A stretch of DNA of 5,222 nt from Eubacterium sp. (GTDB taxonomy: Bacteria; Bacillota; Clostridia; Lachnospirales; Lachnospiraceae): NCBI GenBank assembly GCA_024697885.1, contig JAILSA010000042.1, forward strand, positions 1 to 5,222, given 5' to 3'. The position numbers and the translations under genes were made by a program. Below, one piece after another: positions 1-5,222 of the stretch (position 1 is its first letter; every line of letters begins with the position of its first letter). The notes under the pieces were generated by a model that had not been told where the DNA came from, ran no database searches, and saw only the letters and a program-made list of their open reading frames with translations.

Positions 1-1089
1 CTGATTTTGGGCCTGACTGCCTGCGGACAAAAAGGAACTGGCGAAACTGACACAGATACCCCGACAAGTTCAGGACAGGCGGTGTCAGAATCCACTGTTA
101 GTAACACTTTGGCGGAGGATGAGGAAGGTTTGATTTCCACCTATGCAGACAAGTTTTCCCAAGAGACCTACTCCGACTCCGAGACGGGGCTTGAAATTAC
201 TTACAACTACTACCTGCCAGAGGACTACGATGAGTCAAAGTCCTATCCTATGGTAGTTTTCATTGCGGATTCCAGTTGTACGGGTGACGATGCTACCAGG
301 TCCCTGACACAGGGCCGCGGGGCTCTGGTTTGGGCCACAAAAGAGTGGCAGGCTGCAAATCCTACCATCGTAGCAGTCCCAACCTATCCGGAGACTATTT
401 TGGATGATCACGGAAGTTACACCCAGACGGATTATGTGGATATGACCAAGAGTTACATTGATTACATGACAGAGACATATGCGGTGGACAAGGACCGGAT
501 TTATGGAACGGGCCAGTCCATGGGCTGCATGACCACACTGATTCTGGCATCCCAGTATCCAAACCTCTACGCGGCCTGCATGTTTGTAGATGGCCAGTGG
601 GATGTTTCCACTCTTAAGGGCTTAGAGGACCAGACCTTTGTTTACTTTGCGGCGGAGGACGACACCAATGCCTGGAATGGGGCCCAGGAAGTAATGGCCA
701 TGTTTGATGAGGATGACACCTCTTACAAGAGGGCTCAGTGGGATGGCAACTGGTCTGTGGATGAACTCTCTGCCGGGGCGACAGAACTTTTTGACCAGGA
801 GGATAATCAGTACTTCATTTCCTGGGCTACAGGAACCATTGATGCCTCCAACTCATCTATGGGAGCAGGCGGACCAGGTGGAACCGGAGGAACTTCTGAT
901 GGGGAGAAGCCAAGCGGTGACTTTGGCGGCCCGAGCAATGGGGAGAAACCAAGTGGAGGCTTTGGGGGACCTGCCAGCGGTGGAGCTGCCAGCGGAGATA
1001 TGAATAGTTCAGCTTATCACATGGCATCTTTTGATTATGCCTACAACTGTGTGGCTGTTATGGAATGGTTATTCCTACAAAAAAAATAA
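1..1089 (+). CDS. Secreted alpha/beta-hydrolase lipoprotein (esterase/peptidase-like), 5' partial
   Basis: The reading frame is open from base 1 and starts inside a signal peptide: LILGLTAC is the end of a hydrophobic stretch plus a lipobox, with the lipidated Cys at 22-24. The protein is therefore probably anchored to the outer face of the membrane; its true start is upstream of the window, and the TTG at 7 is not a credible start. After a Ser/Thr/Asp/Glu-rich linker comes an alpha/beta-hydrolase fold. The nucleophile elbow GQSMG has its Ser at 517-519. An Asp at 658-663 (FAAEDD) and the His at 1018-1020 (SAYHMASFDYAY) are the likely remaining triad members. The layout resembles the PHB-depolymerase/feruloyl-esterase-like 'predicted peptidase' group; the substrate cannot be told. 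Oddities are a Gly-rich insert (862-999) between Asp and His, and ADSS (265-276) where relatives usually have an HG-type oxyanion loop. A chemoreceptor gene follows after 35 nt, suggesting an operon. Hydrolase family call is firm; exact activity is not. Confidence 0.85.
   Translation: MILGLTACGQKGTGETDTDTPTSSGQAVSESTVSNTLAEDEEGLISTYADKFSQETYSDSETGLEITYNYYLPEDYDESKSYPMVVFIADSSCTGDDATRSLTQGRGALVWATKEWQAANPTIVAVPTYPETILDDHGSYTQTDYVDMTKSYIDYMTETYAVDKDRIYGTGQSMGCMTTLILASQYPNLYAACMFVDGQWDVSTLKGLEDQTFVYFAAEDDTNAWNGAQEVMAMFDEDDTSYKRAQWDGNWSVDELSAGATELFDQEDNQYFISWATGTIDASNSSMGAGGPGGTGGTSDGEKPSGDFGGPSNGEKPSGGFGGPASGGAASGDMNSSAYHMASFDYAYNCVAVMEWLFLQKK
901..978 (+). repeat. Two-copy 39-bp in-frame tandem repeat in Gly-rich linker
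   Basis: Two adjoining 39-bp units (901-939 and 940-978) encode GEKPSGDFGGPSN and GEKPSGGFGGPAS. They sit within a longer Gly/Ser/Pro-rich segment (862-999, about 46 residues) of the hydrolase lipoprotein. The copies differ at several bases, mostly silent or conservative, so this is a somewhat aged duplication. It probably forms a flexible surface loop or linker between the catalytic core and the C-terminal His-bearing segment. Confidence 0.85.
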
Positions 1090-1124
1090 ATTTTTTCATA
1101 TAGTGATATGAAGGAGGGGTTTTT

Positions 1125-2885
1125 ATGAAGTTGCTAAAAAATATGAGTGTAAAACTTAAACTAGCGCTGGTGATTATTCCCTTGGCCCTTTGCATTGTGG
1201 CCGCTGTGGTTTTTGCCGGAGTCCAGATTAAGAGTACGGAGAGTGAAGTGACTTATGTCTACTACGATGTGCTCTACACGGTCAACAATTCTCTGGTAAA
1301 TATGGACAGGGATTTTCACGAGTCTCTTCTGGGGGCCACCCAGTATTATGATATTGTCAATGGCTACAGCACTATGCCGGCGGAAATTCGGGAAAAAAAG
1401 ACTCCGGAGAAGTTGGCGGACTACGAGGAAAATCTGTCCTTGGTGAAGGAGGGCATTGCCCTGGTGATTGACACCGCCAAGCAGGATCAGCTTCTCTACA
1501 AGGAGATTAAGACTGAGGACGGCTACAGCTTCGAGCAGGCGGCGGAACTTTTTTCCCAGAAAATAGAGGCCTGGTCTGATTTCTATGATGTAAAAAATAA
1601 CTCGGGAGATTGGAGTGGTTTTAACAATGCCTTTTCTGAGACCAGAGTTATTTTGGCGGATATGCAGTCGATTACGGAAAAGTGGGCGCAGATGGAACAC
1701 GACCAGGTTGCCTCTTCCAACACAGCCAAAATCGCCAGCTCGGCCATTGTTTTTTTCATTATAATTTTGTTGGCCATGGTATTTGCCATTTACCTGGTGC
1801 TGCAAATTATTCAGGGAATTTCCCATGCTACTGGCAAGTTAGATGAGCTGGCCGGTGGTGATTTGAATGTGGTTTTCCCTGAGGATAAGGATATTCCAGG
1901 GGATGAGATTGGCAGAATCAACCGCAGTGCCAAACTACTTGGAGAAAAACTAAAGCAGGTGATCGACCAGACCAAATCCATGTCTCTGGATCTGTCCTCT
2001 GAGGGCGACAGTTTGGCGGATTCTTCCACCACAGCTTCCGAGGCCTCTGATCAGGTGACGAATGCCATTGGTGAGATTTCCCAGGGGGCAGGCTCCCAGG
2101 CTGAGGGCGTGGAAGAAATGGCCAAAAACACAGAGAAAATCGGCAGCAATATTGAGGAGATTTCTTCGGATGTCAGTGAGATGGACACCTGTGCCAAGGA
2201 TATGAAGAATTCCTGTGACAAGGCTATGAGTGCCTTAGAGGCCCTGATTCACCAGAGAGAGGATGTAACTAATTCAGTCAGGGAAATCGGCGCCACCATT
2301 AACTCCACCAACCAGTCCGCCAAGGCAATCTCCACTTTTTCCCAGGAGATTACGGACATTGCGGACCAGACCAACCTCTTGTCCCTCAATGCTTCCATCG
2401 AGTCTGCCAGGGCCGGGGAAGCGGGCAAGGGCTTTGCCGTGGTGGCAGATGAAATCCGCAAGTTGGCAGAGGAGTCCAGAAGGAGTGCCGAGGAAATCAA
2501 AAATATTTCCGACATCCTTCTGGCGGATTCTTCCTCTTCCGTGGAGGTTTTGGAAAAACTCAATTCCAGCTTTGACCAGCAGGCGATTCAGCTGGACTCC
2601 ACCAAAGAAGATATGCTTCAAATGTACGATAATGTGAAAAATGTTCAGTCCACTTCGGGTAACATTTATGGAAGAGTGGGGGCTCTCCAGGAGGCCAAAA
2701 ACATTTTGATTGGTGTGATTTCCGAGATTTCTGCCATCTCTGAGGAGAATGCGGCGGCCACAGAGGAAACCAATGCTTCCATGGAAGAACTCAATGTGAC
2801 CTACGGACTGATTTCCCACTCCGCCCAGAATTTGCAGAGGCTGGCCAGCGACTTGAAAAATACTATCAGCTATTTTAATTCTTGA
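1125..2885 (+). CDS. Methyl-accepting chemotaxis protein (transmembrane chemoreceptor)
   Basis: A complete 586-residue chemoreceptor. TM1 is about residues 11-35, followed by an extracytoplasmic, probably helical sensor domain (about 36-202), TM2 (about 203-229), a HAMP linker (about 229-283, with AGGDL and DEIG) and a long cytoplasmic coiled-coil signalling domain. The highly conserved hairpin tip that contacts CheA and CheW is at residues 412-451 (2358-2477), including [15 protein letters not shown] and [19 protein letters not shown] canonical methylation site, [10 protein letters not shown], is at residues 543-552. The C terminus (ISYFNS) has no CheR-tethering pentapeptide. The HAMP lacks the usual Pro near its start (IIQGISHAT). 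Arms of roughly 145-155 residues on each side of the tip suggest a 40H or 44H class receptor, longer than the E. coli 36H type; this is an estimate. The ATG is set by AAGGAGGGG at 1111-1119, 5 nt upstream. The ligand is unknown; proximity to the lipoprotein hydrolase suggests, without proving, a shared substrate. Confidence 0.96.
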   Translation: MKLLKNMSVKLKLALVIIPLALCIVAAVVFAGVQIKSTESEVTYVYYDVLYTVNNSLVNMDRDFHESLLGATQYYDIVNGYSTMPAEIREKKTPEKLADYEENLSLVKEGIALVIDTAKQDQLLYKEIKTEDGYSFEQAAELFSQKIEAWSDFYDVKNNSGDWSGFNNAFSETRVILADMQSITEKWAQMEHDQVASSNTAKIASSAIVFFIIILLAMVFAIYLVLQIIQGISHATGKLDELAGGDLNVVFPEDKDIPGDEIGRINRSAKLLGEKLKQVIDQTKSMSLDLSSEGDSLADSSTTASEASDQVTNAIGEISQGAGSQAEGVEEMAKNTEKIGSNIEEISSDVSEMDTCAKDMKNSCDKAMSALEALIHQREDVTNSVREIGATINSTNQSAKAISTFSQEITDIADQTNLLSLNASIESARAGEAGKGFAVVADEIRKLAEESRRSAEEIKNISDILLADSSSSVEVLEKLNSSFDQQAIQLDSTKEDMLQMYDNVKNVQSTSGNIYGRVGALQEAKNILIGVISEISAISEENAAATEETNASMEELNVTYGLISHSAQNLQRLASDLKNTISYFNS

Positions 2886-2915
2886 TATTTTTTCTCTTTT
2901 TTTCAAAAAAAATAT

Positions 2916-2943
2916 TTGCCATCCCCCCTGGATGTGCTATAGT
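2916..2943 (+). promoter_or_regulatory. Probable sigma-A promoter of ddh
   Basis: A -35 element TTGCCA (2916-2921) and a -10 element TATAGT (2938-2943) are separated by 16 bp and lie about 31 bp before the ddh start. The spacer is C-rich and the flanks are strongly AT-rich. Both hexamers match the consensus at five of six positions. Together with the terminator after the gene, this supports ddh as a separate transcription unit. Confidence 0.65.
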
Positions 2944-2959
2944 AGTACTAGATTTTTTT

Positions 2960-2967
2960 GGAAGGAG
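2960..2967 (+). promoter_or_regulatory. Ribosome binding site fixing the ddh start
   Basis: GGAAGGAG ends 7 nt before the ATG at 2975. The frame is open back to a TTG at 2882, but that extension would cross the promoter and an A/T-rich spacer and would add residues before the nucleotide-binding strand. The ATG at 2975 gives MSIKIGIMGYGNLG, the normal start of the family. Confidence 0.85.
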
Positions 2968-2974
2968 AAATATT

Positions 2975-3961
2975 ATGAGTATTAAAATCGGTATCATGGG
3001 CTACGGTAACTTGGGACGCGGCGTTGAGGTCGCTATGAAGACAGCGCCAGACATGGAGTTAGTAGCAGTTTTTACAAGAAGAGATCCTGCCACAGTAACA
3101 CCTATGACAGCAGGAGTTCCAGTTGTCAGTGTGAATGACGTGAAGGATTGGACAGATAAGATTGATGTTATGATTCTCTGCGGAGGAAGTGCAACAGACC
3201 TTCCTGTTATGACACCAGAGTACGCAAAGCTTTTCAATGTGGTTGACAGCTTTGACACTCACGCAAGAATTCCAGAGCATTTTGCCAACGTAGATGCAGC
3301 TGCTAAGGCAGCAGGCAAGGTCGGTGTGATTTCCTGTGGGTGGGACCCAGGAATGTTCTCTTTGATGAGAGTTTATGCCAATGCAATTTTGCCAGATGGT
3401 AAGGACTACACCTTCTGGGGCAAGGGAGTTTCCCAGGGACACTCCGATGCTATCCGCCGTATCGAGGGCGTGAAAAATGCTAAGCAGTACACCGTTCCTG
3501 TTGAGGCTTCTCTCAATGCAGTTCGCAAGGGAGAGAACCCAGAGCTCACTACCCGCCAGATGCACACCAGAGAGTGCTTCGTTGTTTTGGAAGAGGGAGC
3601 AGACGCTGCCAAGGTAGAGAAGGAAATCAAGGAGATGCCTAACTACTTTGCAGATTATGACACCACTGTAAACTTCATTAGCGAGGAAGAGTTTGCAGCT
3701 AACCACGGCGGCATGGCTCACGGCGGTTATGTATTCCGCTCAGGCAAAACAGGTGCCAACGGTGAGAACAACCACATTATCGAGTACAGCTTGAAGCTGG
3801 ATTCTAACCCAGAGTTCACTACTAGCGTTTTGATTTGCATTGCAAGAGCAGCTTACCGCATGAAGAACGAGGGACAGACTGGATGCAAGACCATTCTTGA
3901 CATTCCACCAGCATACTTCTCAGCACAGTCCGGCGAGGATTTGAGAGCACACTTGCTGTAA
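2975..3961 (+). CDS. ddh: meso-Diaminopimelate D-dehydrogenase
   Basis: This 328-residue enzyme (family about 320-330) catalyses the reversible NADPH-dependent reductive amination of L-2-amino-6-oxopimelate/tetrahydrodipicolinate with ammonia to meso-2,6-diaminopimelate (EC 1.4.1.16). It is the one-step branch to meso-DAP for lysine and peptidoglycan. The Rossmann motif GYGNLG is at residues 9-14, and FTRR (33-36) provides arginines suited to the NADP 2'-phosphate. Family signatures run throughout and resemble the Corynebacterium glutamicum enzyme as I remember it: GSATDLP (71-77), DSFDTH (91-96), CGWDPGM (121-127), FWGKGVSQGHSDA (147-159), CFVV (201-204), HGG (249-251) and EYSLKLDSNPEF (270-281). 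No active-site segment is missing. It has its own promoter and terminator, so it is probably monocistronic. Codons are biased: Pro is CCA/CCT only and Arg is CGC/CGT/AGA only, whereas the chemoreceptor also uses CCC, CCG, AGG and CGG. This fits a well-expressed housekeeping gene rather than a transferred one. Confidence 0.96.
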   Translation: MSIKIGIMGYGNLGRGVEVAMKTAPDMELVAVFTRRDPATVTPMTAGVPVVSVNDVKDWTDKIDVMILCGGSATDLPVMTPEYAKLFNVVDSFDTHARIPEHFANVDAAAKAAGKVGVISCGWDPGMFSLMRVYANAILPDGKDYTFWGKGVSQGHSDAIRRIEGVKNAKQYTVPVEASLNAVRKGENPELTTRQMHTRECFVVLEEGADAAKVEKEIKEMPNYFADYDTTVNFISEEEFAANHGGMAHGGYVFRSGKTGANGENNHIIEYSLKLDSNPEFTTSVLICIARAAYRMKNEGQTGCKTILDIPPAYFSAQSGEDLRAHLL

Positions 3962-3999
3962 GAAAAGATCAGATAAGAAATTTTAGATGATAAAATGAC

Positions 4000-4049
4000 G
4001 GGGCTGTTGCACTAACAATTAAAAAAATGTTAGTGCTCAGCTCCTTTTT
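4000..4049 (+). terminator. Rho-independent terminator of ddh
   Basis: Two-part stem: GGGGCTG (4000-4006) pairs with CAGCTCC (4038-4044, one G-T wobble). After a small internal loop (TT against T), GCACTAACA (4009-4017) pairs perfectly with TGTTAGTGC (4028-4036) around an A/T loop. Five T's follow at 4045-4049. It begins 38 nt after the ddh stop. An ATG at 4027-4029 lies inside this hairpin and is not a plausible start for the next gene. Confidence 0.9.
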
Positions 4050-4113
4050 GTGTATAAATGATGTGTCAGATGAGGCATCAGAAAGAAGAAGAGATACATG
4101 GTTCGTAATGTAT

Positions 4114-4121
4114 GGAAGGAG
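4114..4121 (+). promoter_or_regulatory. Ribosome binding site fixing the start of the small orphan gene
   Basis: GGAAGGAG lies 10 nt before the ATG at 4132. The earlier in-frame ATGs at 4027 (inside the ddh terminator) and 4108 have no comparable upstream site. A weak -10-like TATAAA at 4053-4058 lacks a convincing -35, so I do not call a promoter for this gene. Confidence 0.7.
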
Positions 4122-4131
4122 AAGAAAAATA

Positions 4132-4434
4132 ATGTATGGTCTAAATGGAAATCACGTAATAAATAATATGACGTGGGAGGAATATGCAAAATGGCAAAGG
4201 TGGGATGAATGGCCGGAAAAAAATGAGAATCCTCCATTAACTGTTGAAACCACATTTTGGTATAATAACCAGGAGTATATGGTAACCAGTTTAAAAGGTC
4301 AGTATGTTATTGTTATGCAACCAGACTTTGAAATAGTTATTTCAAATAATAATTTTGTTGAACTATTAAATATGGATTTTATTGAGGGAAAATCATTTAA
4401 GGAGTTGTTGCCAGAATTATTGTTTGAAGAATAA
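4132..4434 (+). CDS. Unrecognised small protein, 100 residues, AT-rich gene
   Basis: I do not recognise the family. The start at 4132 is chosen for its ribosome binding site and gives MYGLNGNHVINNMTWEEYAK. There is no signal peptide or membrane segment, so the product is probably cytoplasmic. The N-terminal third is polar and Trp-rich (MTWEEYAKWQRWDEW), followed by PPLTVETTFWYNNQEYMVTS and further alternating hydrophobic segments that look like three or four beta strands, then two short helices ending in KELLPELLFEE. The product is acidic at its C terminus. Base composition is about 31% GC over 4141-4434 by hand count, far below the flanking genes, hinting at acquisition from elsewhere or weak selection. 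It lies between the ddh terminator and the tetR promoter, whose -35 begins 8 nt after the stop; no terminator separates them, so read-through into tetR is possible. The compact beta-then-helix layout recalls small immunity or orphan proteins, but that is only an impression. The coding call rests on the clean frame and ribosome binding site. Confidence 0.7.
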   Translation: MYGLNGNHVINNMTWEEYAKWQRWDEWPEKNENPPLTVETTFWYNNQEYMVTSLKGQYVIVMQPDFEIVISNNNFVELLNMDFIEGKSFKELLPELLFEE

Positions 4435-4442
4435 AAAATCCC

Positions 4443-4471
4443 TTGACACACCAAGACTTATGCGATAAGAT
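4443..4471 (+). promoter_or_regulatory. Probable promoter of the TetR-family gene
   Basis: A perfect -35 hexamer TTGACA (4443-4448), a 17-bp spacer and a -10-like TAAGAT (4466-4471, four of six matches). Transcription would start near 4478, inside the inverted repeat, giving a leader of about 65 nt before the ATG at 4542. The in-frame TTG at 4443 is part of this -35 element, not a start codon. Confidence 0.7.
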
Positions 4472-4497
4472 AACAGTGTTATATAACATTGTTATCT
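4468..4497. promoter_or_regulatory. Double palindromic operator, probably for TetR autorepression
   Basis: Two abutting 13-bp perfect palindromes, ATAACAGTGTTAT (4470-4482) and ATAACATTGTTAT (4483-4495), share the pattern ATAACA-N-TGTTAT. With the flanking AG and CT they form a 30-bp inverted repeat in which 14 of 15 base pairs match. It overlaps the -10 and the predicted transcription start, so bound protein should block RNA polymerase. TetR-family dimers bind palindromes of this sort, and some, such as QacR, place two dimers on one long operator; assigning it to the adjacent regulator is inference from position. Confidence 0.8.
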
Positions 4498-4523
4498 CTT
4501 CGGCGAGATTTGAAACTCAAACC

Positions 4524-4530
4524 AAGGAGG
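4524..4530 (+). promoter_or_regulatory. Ribosome binding site fixing the tetR start
   Basis: AAGGAGG lies 11 nt before the ATG at 4542, with further purine-rich AGAGGA at 4535-4540. A longer frame back to TTG 4443 would run through the promoter and operator; a shorter start at ATG 4563 lacks a clear site. Confidence 0.75.
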
Positions 4531-4541
4531 GAGAAGAGGAC

Positions 4542-5177
4542 ATGACACAAGTAGAGAAGCAAATGGCTACCACCAAGGACCGCATTGAGGAAGAGGCTTT
4601 GAAGGAATTTGGTCAAAAGGGCTACCAGGGGGCTTCCCTGCGACAGATCGTCAAGCGGGCTGGAGTGACTACGGGGGCTTTTTACAAATACTATGCCACC
4701 AAGGAGGATCTTTTTTCCGGAGTCATTGGCATCCATGCCGATTTCGTTTACCAACTCTATGACAAGACGATGGAGGATTTTTCCCAGCAGCCTCTGGAGA
4801 CCCAGACGGAGACCATGATGGGAACCTCAGAGGATTCCACGGGGATCATGCTGGACTATGTCTATGACCACTACCAGGCTTTTAAGATTCTGATCAATGG
4901 GGCGGAGGGATCGCCCTACAGCGATTTTATCCACCAGCTGGTGGTGAGGGAGACCAGGTCTACCATAGATTACATGAATCTTCTCAAGAGCCAGGGCCAG
5001 GGAATGCAAGAGGTGGATGAGGAATTGATTCACATGATTTCCAGTGGCGTGTTTACCAGTTTTTTCGAAATGGTGACCCACGACATGTCAAGGGAAGAGG
5101 CGGAGAAACGCTTCGACATCCTCAGGAATTTTTATGCTGCTGGTTATGAGTACCTCTTTCAAGTTAAATTTGGTTAA
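4542..5177 (+). CDS. TetR/AcrR-family transcriptional regulator
   Basis: A 211-residue protein of normal length for the family. The N-terminal DNA-binding domain (residues about 10-58) carries the typical helix-turn-helix: RIEEEALKEFGQKGYQGASL leads into RQIVKRAGVTTGAFYKYYATKEDLF, with the recognition helix around TTGAFYKYY (43-51). The C-terminal helical part (about 60-211) should bind an unknown ligand and form the dimer; it contains several Met, Tyr and Phe residues, consistent with a hydrophobic pocket. The gene has a TTGACA promoter overlapped by a double palindrome, so negative autoregulation is likely. No divergent gene shares the operator: the upstream gene points the same way. The regulated target, often an efflux pump or stress gene in this family, is not in the window and may lie beyond 5222. 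A hairpin follows the stop but its T-tract is weak, so a downstream operon partner is not excluded. Family is certain; specificity is unknown. Confidence 0.95.
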   Translation: MTQVEKQMATTKDRIEEEALKEFGQKGYQGASLRQIVKRAGVTTGAFYKYYATKEDLFSGVIGIHADFVYQLYDKTMEDFSQQPLETQTETMMGTSEDSTGIMLDYVYDHYQAFKILINGAEGSPYSDFIHQLVVRETRSTIDYMNLLKSQGQGMQEVDEELIHMISSGVFTSFFEMVTHDMSREEAEKRFDILRNFYAAGYEYLFQVKFG

Positions 5178-5183
5178 AAAATA

Positions 5184-5208
5184 AGTCCCGGTAATCGGGA
5201 CTATATTT
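5184..5208 (+). terminator. Possible rho-independent terminator after tetR
   Basis: AGTCCCG (5184-5190) pairs perfectly with CGGGACT (5196-5202) around the 5-nt loop GTAAT, 6 nt after the tetR stop, preceded by an A-run. The following ATATTT is a poor T-tract, so termination may be partial. Confidence 0.55.
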
Positions 5209-5222
5209 AGGACTATGGGTTA

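Noticed and set aside
704..1003. Second-frame open frame inside the hydrolase gene
   Set aside because: It overlaps the coding hydrolase frame, is low in recognisable structure and arises from the repetitive Gly-rich region.
1090..1124. Sigma-28-type or other promoter in front of the chemoreceptor
   Set aside because: No GCCGATAA-like -10 or paired hexamers are visible in the gap; only a 5-bp hairpin (CATAT/ATATG, 1097-1110) and the ribosome binding site.
1161..2906. Long minus-strand open frames opposite the chemoreceptor
   Set aside because: They are antisense shadows of a clearly coding gene, with no ribosome binding site or recognisable product.
2885..2915. Possible terminator after the chemoreceptor gene (ATATTTTTT against AAAAAATAT)
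   Set aside because: The stem is A/T only and is not followed by a distinct T-tract after a GC-rich hairpin; it may just be the AT-rich flank of the ddh promoter.
2882..2974. N-terminal extension of ddh starting at TTG 2882
   Set aside because: It would overlap the end of the chemoreceptor gene and cross the ddh promoter and ribosome binding site; the family starts at the strand before GYGNLG.
4027..4131. N-terminal extension of the small orphan gene, starting at ATG 4027
   Set aside because: The ATG lies in the right arm of the ddh terminator hairpin, and the extra 35 residues have no ribosome binding site; ATG 4132 follows GGAAGGAG.
4443..4541. N-terminal extension of the TetR protein starting at TTG 4443
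   Set aside because: The TTG is part of the TTGACA -35 box and the extension runs through the operator.
5198..5216. Short repeat GGACTAT (5198-5204 and 5210-5216)
   Set aside because: Seven bases twice at the window edge is too little to support an attachment site or repeat element.

Overview
The window reads as chromosomal DNA from a low-to-mid GC Gram-positive anaerobe of the class Clostridia, plausibly Lachnospiraceae. This rests on strong AAGGAGG-type ribosome binding sites, a lipobox lipoprotein, a Clostridia-style chemoreceptor, a meso-diaminopimelate dehydrogenase, and short intergenic gaps with hairpin terminators. The family-level placement is inference from gene style, not a database result.

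All five genes are on the + strand. (1) 1-1089: an exported alpha/beta-hydrolase lipoprotein whose 5' end lies outside the window; it carries a Gly-rich repeat between the presumed catalytic Asp and His. (2) 1125-2885: a complete two-transmembrane methyl-accepting chemotaxis protein, 35 nt downstream with no visible terminator or promoter between, so probably co-transcribed. (3) 2975-3961: ddh, with its own promoter (2916-2943) and a strong rho-independent terminator (4000-4049), so it appears to be a single-gene unit; its codon choice looks like that of a well-expressed housekeeping gene. (4) 4132-4434: an unrecognised 100-residue protein in markedly AT-rich DNA (about 31% GC by hand count, against well above 50% in sampled lines of its neighbours). 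(5) 4542-5177: a TetR/AcrR-family repressor, followed by a small hairpin that may be a terminator (5184-5208).

The most striking non-coding structure lies in front of the TetR gene. Two abutting 13-bp perfect palindromes of the form ATAACA-N-TGTTAT (4470-4482 and 4483-4495) form a 30-bp near-perfect inverted repeat overlapping the -10 element of a TTGACA promoter. This is the expected position for an autorepression operator, and the doubled palindrome suggests that two repressor dimers bind.

Functionally the window holds three loosely related units: a surface hydrolase plus chemoreceptor pair (possibly releasing and sensing something outside the cell), a lysine/peptidoglycan precursor enzyme, and an autoregulated TetR whose main target is probably beyond the right edge or elsewhere. 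I see no CRISPR array, tRNA, rRNA, insertion sequence or phage gene. No clearly new multi-gene system is visible; the best candidates for novelty are the small orphan gene and the double operator.
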